A stretch of 64,000 bases of DNA. It comes from Antedon bifida (Eukaryota; Echinodermata; Crinoidea; Comatulida; Antedonidae). Within the stretch, counting starts at the first letter, position 1; every line of letters starts with the position of its first letter. The notes under the pieces were generated by a model. The model was not told the origin of the DNA, searched no databases, and saw only the letters and a program-made list of their open reading frames with translations. The stretch is taken from contig OY727100.1 in assembly GCA_963402885.1 (NCBI GenBank), forward strand, positions 2,480,001 to 2,544,000. The letters are read 5' to 3'. Both the position numbers and the translations under genes were made by a program. Of the stretch, positions 12,271 to 25,500 are shown piece by piece.

Positions 12271-13579
12271 GAAAATGAACATATTTATTAAAACAACTTA
12301 AATATTGATTAAAAAGCTGGACAAAGTATTCCTCTAGGCCTCCTCTATGCCTAGGCTAGGCCTACGTATTATCTTTTATTATTGATAATAATTATTATTA
12401 AAGCAGTAGGCCAGGCTGGGCTGGGCTGGGTATTTTTTCTTCACAGAAGACTGCTTTTTTTATTTTAAATTTTACAATGATTCATAATAATAAGGATAAT
12501 AAACTTAGGCCATAGGCACACTAGGGGCCTAGCCTAGGCCTAGTCTTGAAAAAAATAGGCATGCTGCTGCAGGCAGCCTCTCTATATTGAGTTCTTGCTG
12601 TTGTCTGCAGTGTAAATAAAAAACACTGACAATAATAATGACACATTTTAGAGAGGAATTATATAATGTATTGACTTTTAAAACCCCTGTACAATTATTT
12701 ACAGGGAAAAAAATCCCCTTCTATATTTCGTGCCAGATAAATTGTAAAAAAATAGGAAAACTCGCCAGAAATGTATGTCCATGTTTCCTATTCCACTCCA
12801 AATCTTGAAATGGCGTAAATTGTTTTGATGTTGTGATGCAACGCCGCGCGATCACCAAGCACACTCAAGAGCTGCGTCGCGTCTCAATTGAATTTACGCG
12901 CTCATGCTATCGTTTGATTGGTTAAAAGTAGGCGGATTGTGAAAAAAAAGTATAGATAAACTTGCAATACCGCCCTCTCTAGTTTGCTTCCATGACTACA
13001 TGAAGCAAAATGGCCGAAATTGTTTTGAATTTTACGGTGGAGTTGCGATAAGGGGAAACTTGTTTTCTATTCTTTTTAAAATAATCAAACCAGAATCATT
13101 GCTTCGCGTAGTTTTGTTACAAAATTAATGCATTGTTTTCAATAAATATTTACACATTTGCCCTGCTTGTGTGTGTGGTCGGCGGCGGACGGACAGTCCG
13201 ACAATCAGCAGACAGAAGGGAGAGAGGGAGAGATGGGTGGTGGTTGGTGATTGCCCCTAAAATAAAAGAACAAGTAGGCCTAGCATAAGGGCCTAGGCTA
13301 CAGTATGTCATATTATGATAATTGATAATTCAATAATTTTGGTAAGATCAAATATACAGTACAGTATTATTAATATTTTATAATTAAATTTAATTATTTA
13401 CATTTAAAATCCTATTTTTTTAAACCTACAATTTAAAAAGAAAAAGGCCAAGCCTTTCTCTGCTGGCCAGTCTTTCCATAACCACAAGAAATACCATATA
13501 TTATAGAATAGGCCTAGCCTAGTGTGTTTTGTGTTAAACATTTCTTTCTTTTTAAAAAGAAACCTGAAGCTAAAGAAAG
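12271..13579. other. 5' flank and probable promoter of the WD-repeat gene
   Basis: Contains CCTAGGCCTA-type clusters (about 12335-12365, 12520-12545, 13275-13310, 13510), a CpG-containing stretch at 12838-12910 (CAACGCCGCGCGATCACC), a CCAAT box in either orientation (GATTGGTTAAAAG near 12914) and AAAATGGCCGAAATTG at 13008, which resembles an initiator/YY1-type element and could also begin a 12-codon upstream reading frame. A GGCGGCGGACGGACAG stretch lies near 13180. The transcription start and any 5'-UTR exon cannot be fixed. Confidence 0.4.
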
Positions 13580-16500
13580 ATGGAAGAAAACCAAACTTTT
13601 TCTCGAAGTAATCTCGTGGCCAAGATTCTGAAAGACAGAGAAAAGCGACCGGGTCAACGTGACAACGAATCAACAGCTCAGTTCTTATGGAGGAAACTAA
13701 GAGAGTCGATTCGAAATACCATCCGTGAAATAACCAAATCCGATGCAAGAGATGTGGAGGTTACACATGGGGTTCACCACCTCAGGAAGATCAACCATGT
13801 CAATAAGATTCAACATGTTTTATTTAATCCACAGACACAGGTAAAAACATGGTAATAAGCCCAAAAGTGCCAAATAATTTCAAGTATATTTACACAAAAT
13901 TAATTATATTTTTGAACATAAGATAAGTAAAATATGAATATGACACAAAGTTAATTTTCTTCCGTTTTTTTTTTTTCCGTTTTGGTAGGAATACTTGACG
14001 GTTGATTGTAACGGTATAAACATTTTCCATGCTGATGGACGGGAAAAAGATTACCTCGTTCCAGAAGAACATGTTGATCATCTTATTTATGCGAAAGAAG
14101 TAAAACGCTACATTGGCTGGGAAACTGGAGGTCTTCATGTTAGGGTATGGTTCTTTTGGATCTTCATTTGACCAATGACTACTATTATAATATTATATTT
14201 TCTTATTTGTGTATTGAAAAAAAAAAAAAAACAATAAATGTCTATACTGTACACCTATATTCTTAGAACTTTGCCACTGATTTTGAGTTGATCTCCGAAG
14301 CGAAGTCACCATTCAAGATATTTTGCGGTTTGTACAATCAATGGCAGACAGAGTTTATTGCAGTGGGAGAAGGCCATGTGACGGTAAGGGCTGTGAATTT
14401 CTTTTTTTAAAACTGGTATAGTTCTTTTAAAACTGCTTATTGGTTTCCTTAAAACATATATACTGAGTTAAACAGAAAAAATTCCTTTTGTAGTGTTGGA
14501 ACTTCCGATATGGAGCAAAATATCTTATTTATCGCAAGATAGCTAAACAAGATCTGACCGTTAAGGATAAGTTCACGTTGCTGGCTCTAGAGGACACCGC
14601 CAGTCGCACTCAACGCTGCTTCGCTGTTTGTCATACAGGTGTAGCGGTGTTTAACCTTTTTGATGGGATACTGCTGTCATACAAAAAGGATCTCCATGTT
14701 CGAGCCATATCAAGGTAAAGCAAGACAATTGATTAGTCCACTTTAGAATGGAAATTCATTTTGCTTTGCATAATTAAGACAATAAAACTACAAGAAAAAT
14801 ACATCAAGTTGCACAAATGATGTTAAATGTTAAAATACAACTCTCCCAATACCAGACTCACTGAAAACCAGAAACTCTCCCAATACCAGACTCACTGAAA
14901 ACCAGAAACTCTCCCAATACTAGACTTTTCTTGAAGTTCAAACAGTCCCAAATTCATTTTTACCATTAAAAACACATTCAAAATACCAGACTCTCCCGAA
15001 AACCAGACATGTTTAGCCAACCCAAAGGTGTTCAGTATTGGAAGAGTTGACTGTACAAGGCCAATGTTAGTTGGTACTGAGTACTACTACTAAGTACTGT
15101 TAAGAAAAAGCATAGGCTATCATTTTGATCAAATAAACAGTTTTCTACTATGATAACATGAATGATATATTTTCTTTCTTCTGCCAGTTTGCTGTTTTTC
15201 AACCCGTTGAAATATCTGATAACAGCCGCACGAGATGGTTCCATTAAAGTATGGAATGAGGACTGGCATCTGCAGCTGGTGTTTGTTGGTCACAGCACTG
15301 TAGTGACCGCCTTAGCTGTTTACCCATATAGCCCTAACATCATGTCAGCTTCAGAAGATTGTACACTAAGAGTATGGAGCCTGGAAACTTGCGATGAAGT
15401 GGATTTGTAAGTTGAGTAAACTTTTCTAGCAAACATGACATCAAGATTTGAATGGCAGTTGTGAACCAACTATACTCTTTTCATTTGAAACTCTGTCTAC
15501 ACTATCATTCAAACTAGTTTGACAAAAAAAGTATGATGTGCCCAAATATGATAGTGATATGCCCAAATATAGTAGTGATATGCCCAAATATGGTAGTGAT
15601 ATGACATCATCGTGTCTACAGTATATATGAGCACATCACATTTTTTTGACACATAAAGTTTGAGCTTAATATGAATGTATATTTAACCTAATGTTTCTCT
15701 ATTGCAGGATAGAATCAGATAATCCTATCGTAGGTCTTGGAAGTATACTGAAAAATGATTCTTTATATTCATACTCTGAGCAACGAGTTGACTTGTGGAA
15801 GCTAAAACATCTTCACACTCTGTACACAACAATCGGGTAAATTATTTACTTTGTTTATATGTTGATATTTAACCATTATTGTAAAGGTTTATGCTTTGGT
15901 TTTGAAATAAAATGTTTGTGGATCACCCACATATGTCAGTTTATTTAGATTTAAAAATTACTTTAATAAATGTTAGATTGTCTTATGCTCCAAAGTGGGC
16001 GTATACTAAGAATAAATACAGTTTACAAACATATTAAATCTATTGTTTTTACAGGAGTAAAGTTGATCATATCAATGTCACAGTTAGTGCAGAGGTATTT
16101 ATGTCATTATAATCAGCATTGTCACTAATACAGAAGTTTGATAATACCTGACAATGACATGACCTTACAATGACATGACATGACCTGACCCAGACATAAC
16201 AATGAAAAAATGTTCATATTGTGTGTATGATCACAGAGGCATTTATGTCATTATGATAATCCTTTTCACAAATACAACAGTTTGATAATACCTAACAATT
16301 ACATGACCTTACATTGACATGACCTAACCTGACCCTAACATGACAATGAAAAAAATGTTCATATTGTGTGTATGATCACAGAGGCATTTATGTCATTATT
16401 ATAATCTTTTTCACAAATACAACAGTATGATACTACCTGACAATGACATGACATGACCTAATCTGACAATGACATGACATGACCTAATCTGACATTGACA

Positions 16501-19500
16501 TGTTATAGTTAATATTGTCTGTATGATCACAGAAAAAGTAAGAATACACCTCATCCCTGAATAGAGGTTGGTTAAAATATATTTCCCCTTGTAGTTAAAA
16601 TGTACATTAAAAATAAGTACATAATACATTGATACATAATAATACATTGATTCGGTGTTTTTTGTGTAGGCACTTACTAAGGTGATCTGTATATGCCGTG
16701 ATGCAACTGTTAGAATTGTAACACCTGGTAGTGGTGATGTCATCACTTCGTTTATAGCATCAAAACAAGATGGCATTACAGATGCGGTCTATGCAGCTAA
16801 TGAAGGTATTTCTATTTCCACTTGTTGTACAGCAGTATTGTAAAGCTCTGTCTACACTATCAAACTTTTTGTGACAAAAGAAAATGTGATGTGCCCATAT
16901 ATGGACATGATGATGTCATATCACTACCATATTTGGGCACAATACAATGTCAAACTAGTTTGATAGTGTAGACAGAGCTTTAGTCTAATCATTAGGCCAA
17001 AAATAAGTTTGTTTGTGTCAACAGTCCCTAATTTCCTAGAAAAATAGTAAAAGTTATGAATAAAATTTTGTTTATAGGTACAATGTTTGTGAATCTTGGC
17101 AACGGTGCCATAGTGAAAGCCGGCACGTCAACCAACCCATGCACAATCCAGGAAGTCTGGAATCCGCACGGAAAGAAGAAAGGAGAATTCCTGAACTGCA
17201 TCAGCCTGTATGAATATTCTGTTGAATCCAAGATGAGGGATGACGCATGGAAAGGCATCATGAAAACTCTCACAGCTGGTACGGGTAACCAGCTCAACTC
17301 GGTGGATCAATCGCTTCTGATTGGTGGACGGAAAGACGGTTACATCGCAGTTTTAGATTGGAAGACGATGAAGGTTAAGTTTAAGATTGATGTAAGACTT
17401 TTTTTATTTTATTTATATTATATATGTACTTATATTTGGATTTGTATGTCTACGCTCACAAAAATGTTAATATTTTCTTATTTTCCAAACCAATTTTCCT
17501 AGTTAAGTCATCCTACTATGTTCAAGTAAAATGATATGTTTTCTTTTTGTGAGCAAAATTATAGAACTGATTATATTAAATATACTTTTCCACTGGTTAC
17601 AGGCACATGGATCCGGTGGTGTACTCGGCCTAGTGTCAAATCCTGAGAACAACCAGCTCATTTCGGCTGGCCTAGGTAAGCCTAACTATTATAAACATAA
17701 CTCCATACCTATATAATTGGCAGAGGTCGTCTGGATATACAATTTAAATGTACCTTTTCACTGCATACTAAAATAAATGCATTAATCTTTTTTTTCACAT
17801 TTTGTCAAAGAAAAAAAAGAAAATTCAATAATCATTGAATTTTTTATACTTTATAGACAATGTGATTAAAGTATGGCGAGTCTTCCCGTTTGCAGAGGAA
17901 GCACTAGCACCGTTAATGTCCTTTTATTGTGCACATTTGCCGCACCATATGACTGTGATGAAGTCTACTTTATGTGTTGCATTTCAGGACAACTCATCTG
18001 CTACATACAGTGTTGTCCATTACAACCTAAATAACAAGAGTAAGGCTATTTGAATTGTTTTGATAAAGTGTTCTCAGAAGCATCAAATGAGGGTTGTCAG
18101 TTTCCAAATTATCTATTATTGCCTGCCATTCATTGATAATACATACATTGCAACATTTATATAGTGTTATTTCGTAAAGATCAGAGCGCTTTGAGTGTTT
18201 GTTGATTATTAAAATTATCTAGACTCTGAGCAGGAAATAGGCTAACCAAAGACAACCCATTAATGACAAAAAATAACAACAAAGATCATTCAAACACACT
18301 GTTCCCCTGCAGTTTAAGGTTCAAGGCCTATCTGGACAGTATTCACAAGTGCCATAGTGGTGTTTGGTGTCTATGCCTACCTACAACCTATCTATCAGAA
18401 ATAAATATGTTTTAATAGCTTTCTTAAATGCCACGATAAAGTCAGCCGAACGGATATTGCGAGGTAGGTTGTTCCAGCAGTAAGGTACAGCATAAGAAAA
18501 GGTCCGGCGATGTGCGGTTATAAGTGAGTTGATTGGTGCCAAATTTATATTTTTCTAGGCCGATACGATCATAGCCCTGATGATGATCATATTGACATGA
18601 TAACAGGCATCAGTTGCTGCCCTAGAATGAGGCTCTTTGCATCTTCCAGTCTAGACAGTACCATTAGAATCTGGGATCAGAGAAACAGACTCGTAAGGTA
18701 AAGTTTTTTATAATAATTATTATTTCTTTTTTGGGCGTTTTGTCTACAAACACTGTATGAGGTTGTAAAGAAACTTCATTTAGCAAGTGTAAAGCTCTGT
18801 CTACACTATCAAACTAGTTTGACAAAAAAAGTGTAATGTGCCCAATTATGGTAGTGATATGCGCAAATATGGTAGTGATATGACATCATCATGTCTATAT
18901 ATGGGCACATCACATATTTTTGTTACATAATGTTTGATAGTGTAGACAGCGCTTTAAAATAACTGTCAATCAAGTCTTTGAGGAAAATTCTTGTTTTAAA
19001 TTTCAGAATTGTACAGTTGAATTCTGAACCCTTAAGCTTGAATTTCTTCAGTGAACAAGCAGACCTTATGATAGGGATTGGAAAACACATGCATAGAATG
19101 GACCACAGTGCATGTGAGTTTGCTTTTAAAGCTCCGTCTACACTATCAAACTTGATGTGACAAAAAAATGTGGTGTGCACATATATGGACATGATGATGT
19201 CATATCACTACCATATTTGGGCATATCACTACCATTATTTGGGCATATCACACTTTTTTTGTCAAACTAGTTTGATAGTGTAGACAGAGCTTAAGAATTC
19301 TACTTTTCATCTGTATTAATTACTTTTACAATGTGGTTATTATTATTATTATTATCATTAACACTAATCTTATTTTAGTTTTACCAAGAAACTACTTGTT
19401 CAAAATGGTATCCATGCGATTTCCTACCATGGCAACAGAACCAGTAATTCCATATGACGAGGATATCTTGGAAACTTTGGATCCAGTGGATAAAAAAAGA

Positions 19501-22500
19501 TTGAAATCTGCTCATTCGTCACTCTTTCGGTGAGTCATCATTCACAGCGTTTATGTTACCACTTTTTCTAGTGTTCATTCATGCGTGTCAAACTAAAATG
19601 TTAATATCTGTAATCAGACACTCTTTTATCTTCTTGTTAGTTGGAACCATGGAAATCTTTTGGTTCGGGAACCGTATACACCGGGCCAGATTATTCTTTT
19701 ATTAAGTACTGTCTCCTTCCATTTACCTATTTAGATTTGAAAGTTTTGTTGACATTCTTACTGCAGAAGAAAGTGAAGGAATTGTAAAGGAAAGAGAAGA
19801 AAAACAAAAGGTAAAGTATTTTGTTCCTTTTTTGTCCATAAAATAACAAGTTACTTATTCTTCCTCCCTATCCCCTATGTTCAAATAGCTACATGCCATT
19901 TTGCCATCCCATACTAAAATTAAAAAAAGCTCAGTCTACACTATCAAACTTTATGTGACAAAACAATGTAATGTACCCATATATGGACACGATGATGTCA
20001 TATCACTACCATATTTGGGAATATCACTACCATATTCATATATAGTGTTTGATAGTGTAGACAGAGCTTTAAATTAACTTTGACTAAAGTTATAATTGTT
20101 TTCCTTAAAGGCGTATTCTGTTCTAGCTGCGAGGGATATCGAATTAAAGAAGATTCGTGATGGAGAGTTAGGTAGTAAAAAGAAACCAGCACCACCGCCA
20201 GGAACCAAGGAAAAGGCATTCCATAGATACTGGCAAATAATACACAATGAAAAAAATGCAGAGAAAGTGCCGGAGGAAGATAATTTCAGCCCGAATCCTG
20301 TAAAAAAGCGGCAACAAACTGAGACAACGTGGGATGCAGGTAGCGTAGTCGTAATGCTTTTTAGTTGACTAACGCAGAGGGTAGCCTAAACAATAAAAAA
20401 TCATTCCATGTAAATTTACACTTTATGTGCTTCAGTAAATTAGAAATTGAACAATCTTGCTTTTGGTCGATTAAATAACCTAGAAATGTAGACTAAACAT
20501 ATCCAATTTATCCAAAGCAAAATTGTAACTTAATTTGATATATTTTTCATTTAAAATTAGAATTTGAACAATCTGGGTTTTTCCCGCATCATTCCACTTG
20601 CAAAGCACCTCCAGAGTCCAATGATGGACCCGAGTCTGCTTCAAAGAGAGAAACTCCGTTCCCGATTCATCCAATGGGATTCATCCCTAATTCTGTACTA
20701 GTACGGCTATTATGGCCTAAAGAGTTAACGCAGAAGGTGGCAGAAGAGAGGTACAGGCCACCAGCATTAAACAAAGAACAACTTGCAGAAATTGAAAGTA
20801 AAAAACGAGTAAGCAAACCTTTTTTTATCTAAATATTTTATCATAAATTTGAGACCGAGATTGTTGCTCTAAATATAGGTATGTGTTTATAACTAATAGT
20901 AGGTTTATACCCCCAGAGTGGGCTTAACCTTGATTCATTATTAGATGCTTGAGAAGTTTATTTTTCAATTCAAATATTTTTCTAGACTGAGATTGTTGCT
21001 CCAAATATACAGTATATATTTATAATCAAAAATAGACTTATAACCCCAGGGTGGGCTTAACACTGATTCATTATTGAATATTATTAGAGAAGTTTATTTT
21101 TAAATTCAAATATTTTTCTATTATTTCAGTCTGGAAGTGCAGAGGTATATACAAATTTCTTGTTGAAAATAAATGTTGTTGCATGTGTTGTAAACTTATT
21201 TGCATTAAGTTTTGTTGCAAAGATTATTTTCTATAAATGTTGAAATACCTCTCATTTTAGGAGAATACAAAGTTTAAGTTCGTTTAGTTGGCTCATTTCG
21301 TTTTGCATAATCATATATAATATACATACTAATGTTATTTAACAATGCATACAGTCAACTTTCTCAAAGCCAGACCTCCATTTGGAAACTCTCTCAAGCC
21401 AGACCTCCATTTGGAAACTCTCTCAAAGCCAAACCTCCATTTGGAAACTCTCTCAAGCCAGACATCCATTTGGAAACTCTCTCAAAGCCAAACCTCCATT
21501 TGGAAACTCTTTCAAGCCAGACCTCCATTTGGAAACTCTCTCAAAGCCAGACCTCCATTTGGAAACTCTCAAAGCCAAACCTCCATTTGGAAACTCTCTC
21601 AAAGCCAGACCTCCATTTGGAAACTCTCAAAGCCAAACCTCCATTTGGAAACTCTCTCAAAGCCAGACCTCCATTTGGAAACTTTCTCAAAGCCAGACCT
21701 CCATTTGGAAACTCTCTCAAAGCCAGACCTCCATCTGGAAACTCTCAAAGCCAGGCCTCCATTTGGAAACTCTCTCAAAGCCAGACCTCCATTTGGAAAA
21801 CTCCCTCCTAAAACTAGAATTTTTACAAGATCTCAAATGTCACAATTTCTTTCCTAATATTTGTAATTCATTCTGACATTGGCTAGCCCATGGATGTCCG
21901 ATTCTGGAGAGTTGACTGTACCTTATATGTTTGTATTAGTTGTGTATACTGCATGTTGTTATAAAAAATATAATCATTCAATAATTTGTATTTTATTCAG
22001 TTATTTTATGTTAAATTGAATAATGAATTCCCAGTGTTATCTGTTCTGTTAGAAAATGTGCATGTTCTGCTATTAATCATATGTTAATTATCAATTGTTA
22101 TTAATATTTTCATGTTAAAGTTATTATTGTTATTTTTTCTTTTAAACTAACATTTCTTTTTTATCCTAATAAAGACTAAAAAAGTAGTGCATATTGATAT
22201 TGATAAGAAAAATATAAAGCACGCACAGAAGACAGAGATAAAGGTTGAATCACCAAAACAAAATTTCCCTCAAGAAATCAAGAAAAGTTTGAGTTTTACT
22301 TCACCAGTGAAAACTACCTCCCATAAATTGCCAGAAAATTTGGTAAAATTTAAATTGAAAATGATCAACCTACGCAAAAACAAATTTCATACTGCTTCTG
22401 TCATTGCTTTTAAATTTTAATTGTTTTCATTTATGCTTTCATATATTTGAATTGCAATATTATCAAATGAAAATGCACTGTATAATTGTCTAAGGCAAAG

Positions 22501-25500
22501 ACAAACCATGAGTTAGTTGGGTACTTGTGTGTGCCCTGTGCAGTAGAATATATGGCAGTTGAAAAAGCACTGCATTGGAACATTTTGAGGTGATGACTGC
22601 CACAGTAATTTGCACTTCATAAAGATAATTGAGTATCGCAACAGCAACCAACCAACCAAATCATAGCTCCATCCTATTTTGTTCAGGAATACATGCTTGT
22701 TATACCAATCCTAAGATCTTGTGTTCTAGGATTCTCATGGCAAAAACCCAATATTTAAGCATCATACCTTAAAGCATGGGTTTAGTACTTTTGGGCATAA
22801 AAATAAATTATTAACGTTCTTGATTTTACTAGGAAGGTGAAAAACACCTTCCTGCTTTTATACACGTACATTATTCATTACATTACATAATTATGCTCAT
22901 TTTGTTTATTATGTTTATATTATTAATTTTTTTTCATAATTTAGTTGCATCAGGCAGTCATCAACATGAAATTAATATTTATTCCTAATGTGAATATTCA
23001 TTGATGTTATTCATTGATGTTATTCATTGATGTTATTCATTGATGTTATTCATTGATGTTATTCATTGATGTTATAAATATTCATTGATGTTATTCATTG
23101 ATGTTATTCATTGATGTTATTCATTGATGTTATTCATTGATGTTATAAATATTCATTGATGTTATTCATTGATGTCATAAATATTCATTGATGTTATTCA
23201 TTGATGTTATAAATATTCATTGATGTTATTCATTGATGTCATAAATATTCATTGATGTTATTCATTGATGTTATAAATATTCATTGATGTTATAAATATT
23301 CATTGATGTTATAAATATTCATTGATTTATCTCCTGAATTATTCATTTTGTTGCTTTTTCAGCGTGTTTTTGTATGGGATGAAGAGGACGAGGTATGGTT
23401 AATATTTTAAATTATTGATTTATTATTGTAACTGTACTGAATTAAATGTTATATACCTATCATACTTTAATATATTGTCTCATAAATGATTAATTTACTT
23501 CCTTATTTTTCGTAGCCAACCAAGGAGCCAGTTGTGAGTCCAGAGGTCAAAGAGGTCGAACAACCACCTTGTCCTAGTTTCTTTGATCAGTTTGATATCG
23601 ACATTACAAAGAGCACAACACCGAAGGAAATTGAGGATGATCTGTCAGATTACACCCCTCCACCAACCCCACCCGCAGCTGCACCCCCTCAGCCAGTTGT
23701 CGAGATCATGCCACCACCCAAACCTAGAGAAATCAAACCAATGAAAAAGATTGAAAAATTTGTCCCTCCGAAACCAAAAACACCGTCACCACCTCCGTTA
23801 CCGACACCGTCACCACCTAGACCCCCAACACCACTACCAGATTTTTTCACTCAATTCAAAGGATCAGATTGGTTTGAGAAGTACTTCCCGGATGCTAACG
23901 TTAATGTAAGTCATTACTAAATTCTTGGTCATTTAAAAAAAAATACAGTTATGTATGCAAGAAAAATGTCACCTCATTCATATTATTATGTAGAATATAC
24001 AGGACACAACTTGTAGTATGCTACTGATACAGAAAGCTATTATGCCAAATATCCAGTACTGTACTTGACAATGACATAATGTTTTTTTTTTATAGTCATT
24101 TCCAAAGCCGTGGACCATTGTCAATTTTGTTACAATGCTTTTGAAACTGGTAAAGATAGCCGACTTTGGGATGAAGAGTCCCATCACAGAAGTGATTGCG
24201 GTGCTGAACCAGCAAGAGCAGCTGTCAAACTCGCGAGCAGTGTATGAGACGATGATAAGCACTTTAAATAAGGACAATGGACCATCTTGTAGTGATGAAG
24301 AACAAAAGGTAAAAACAGTGGAACCCTTCATTTGGGACAATCTTAATTTGGGGACACCCCTGGGGACACTTGCCTGTGAAATGAACAAGGGGACAATATA
24401 TATGTTTCATAACTATGATCTAGCCCTATTCAGTGGACACCCCTAGTAAAGAACCCTTGTTAGGTCCTGATGGTGTTCCCTTAACTTTAGCCTCAAGGCA
24501 CCAGAGCTGATAATTCTAATGATAGTTAATAAGCATAGCAGACATTTATCACAAGTTACACTAATAACGTTTCACTGGTGAGAATGGCTGACATAGATGG
24601 AAAGAGGCCCTATTTTTACTTCTCAAGAGAGAGAAAAGTGTTGTTTGATCCATCATGTAGTATCTGTTTAAAAATCAACATTGAAAGTGTTTTTATTTTA
24701 TAATGTTTAGATGTTTATTGTTAGTGCTCTAAAGTTGTTATGTGCTATGGGCATTTATGAGCAAGATTTCATCATCGAGGCAATGGTACAATTCTTAGAT
24801 GGTGATCGGCAAGTTAGGTAAATTTTGTACAAAAATATTTATTTTTTACTTTAAAATAAAACTTGGCAAATGCAGAATATTATACAGTGTGATTTTATTG
24901 TTTAAAATATTTTATTTAAAAGTATTTTCTTTATCAATTAATTTTACAGAGAACTGGTTCACGACATGTTGATACTGATTGGTCTGCAAGACACGCATAA
25001 TTATTTCTTCCGAGAACTCGATAGTTGGGACGTCTGGAACTTGGACGACGATAACCGAAAGAAGGAATTAACAGTTATGTGCAAAATGTGGGTGGGGAAA
25101 TGGACCACGCTGTTCAAGGTAAACAGGTCATTTATACTTAAGCTCTGTCTACACTAGTTTGACAACTAGTTTGACAAAAAAGTGTGATGTGCCCAAATGT
25201 GGTAGTGATATGCTTAAATATGGTACTGTTATGACATCATCATGTCCACAGGCACATCACATTTTTTTTTTTGCATAATAATTGATAGTGTAGACAGAGC
25301 TTTAAAGTTATCACTAAATATTTTCCAGATTAGTTATAAGTGTTCTACTATCTCAATGAGGTATGTTAATAAAAAAAACTCATTTGTGATAGAGGCCTGG
25401 TGGTGTAAAAACTGCAACTTTTAAGACCAAATAATTTCTATTGACCAACTCAAATTGTAGTCCCCTTAGCCAACTTTCACCCCAACTTAAAGTTTCAATA

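Noticed and set aside
13404..13748. 114-codon minus-strand open frame
   Set aside because: Shadow of the first coding exon of the WD-repeat gene.
17028..17310. Minus-strand open frames of 60 and 89 codons
   Set aside because: Antisense shadows of the exon at 17078-17391.
21332..21876. Three overlapping + strand open frames of 159-170 codons
   Set aside because: They are the same 28-bp minisatellite read in three frames, inside an intron between exons that join in phase.
23990..24480. Continuation of the exon past 24308 as coding
   Set aside because: The frame runs on to 24446, but AAG|GTAAAA and the matching phase-0 exon at 24711 fit better, and the extension contains a dispersed GGGGACACTTGCC-type repeat.
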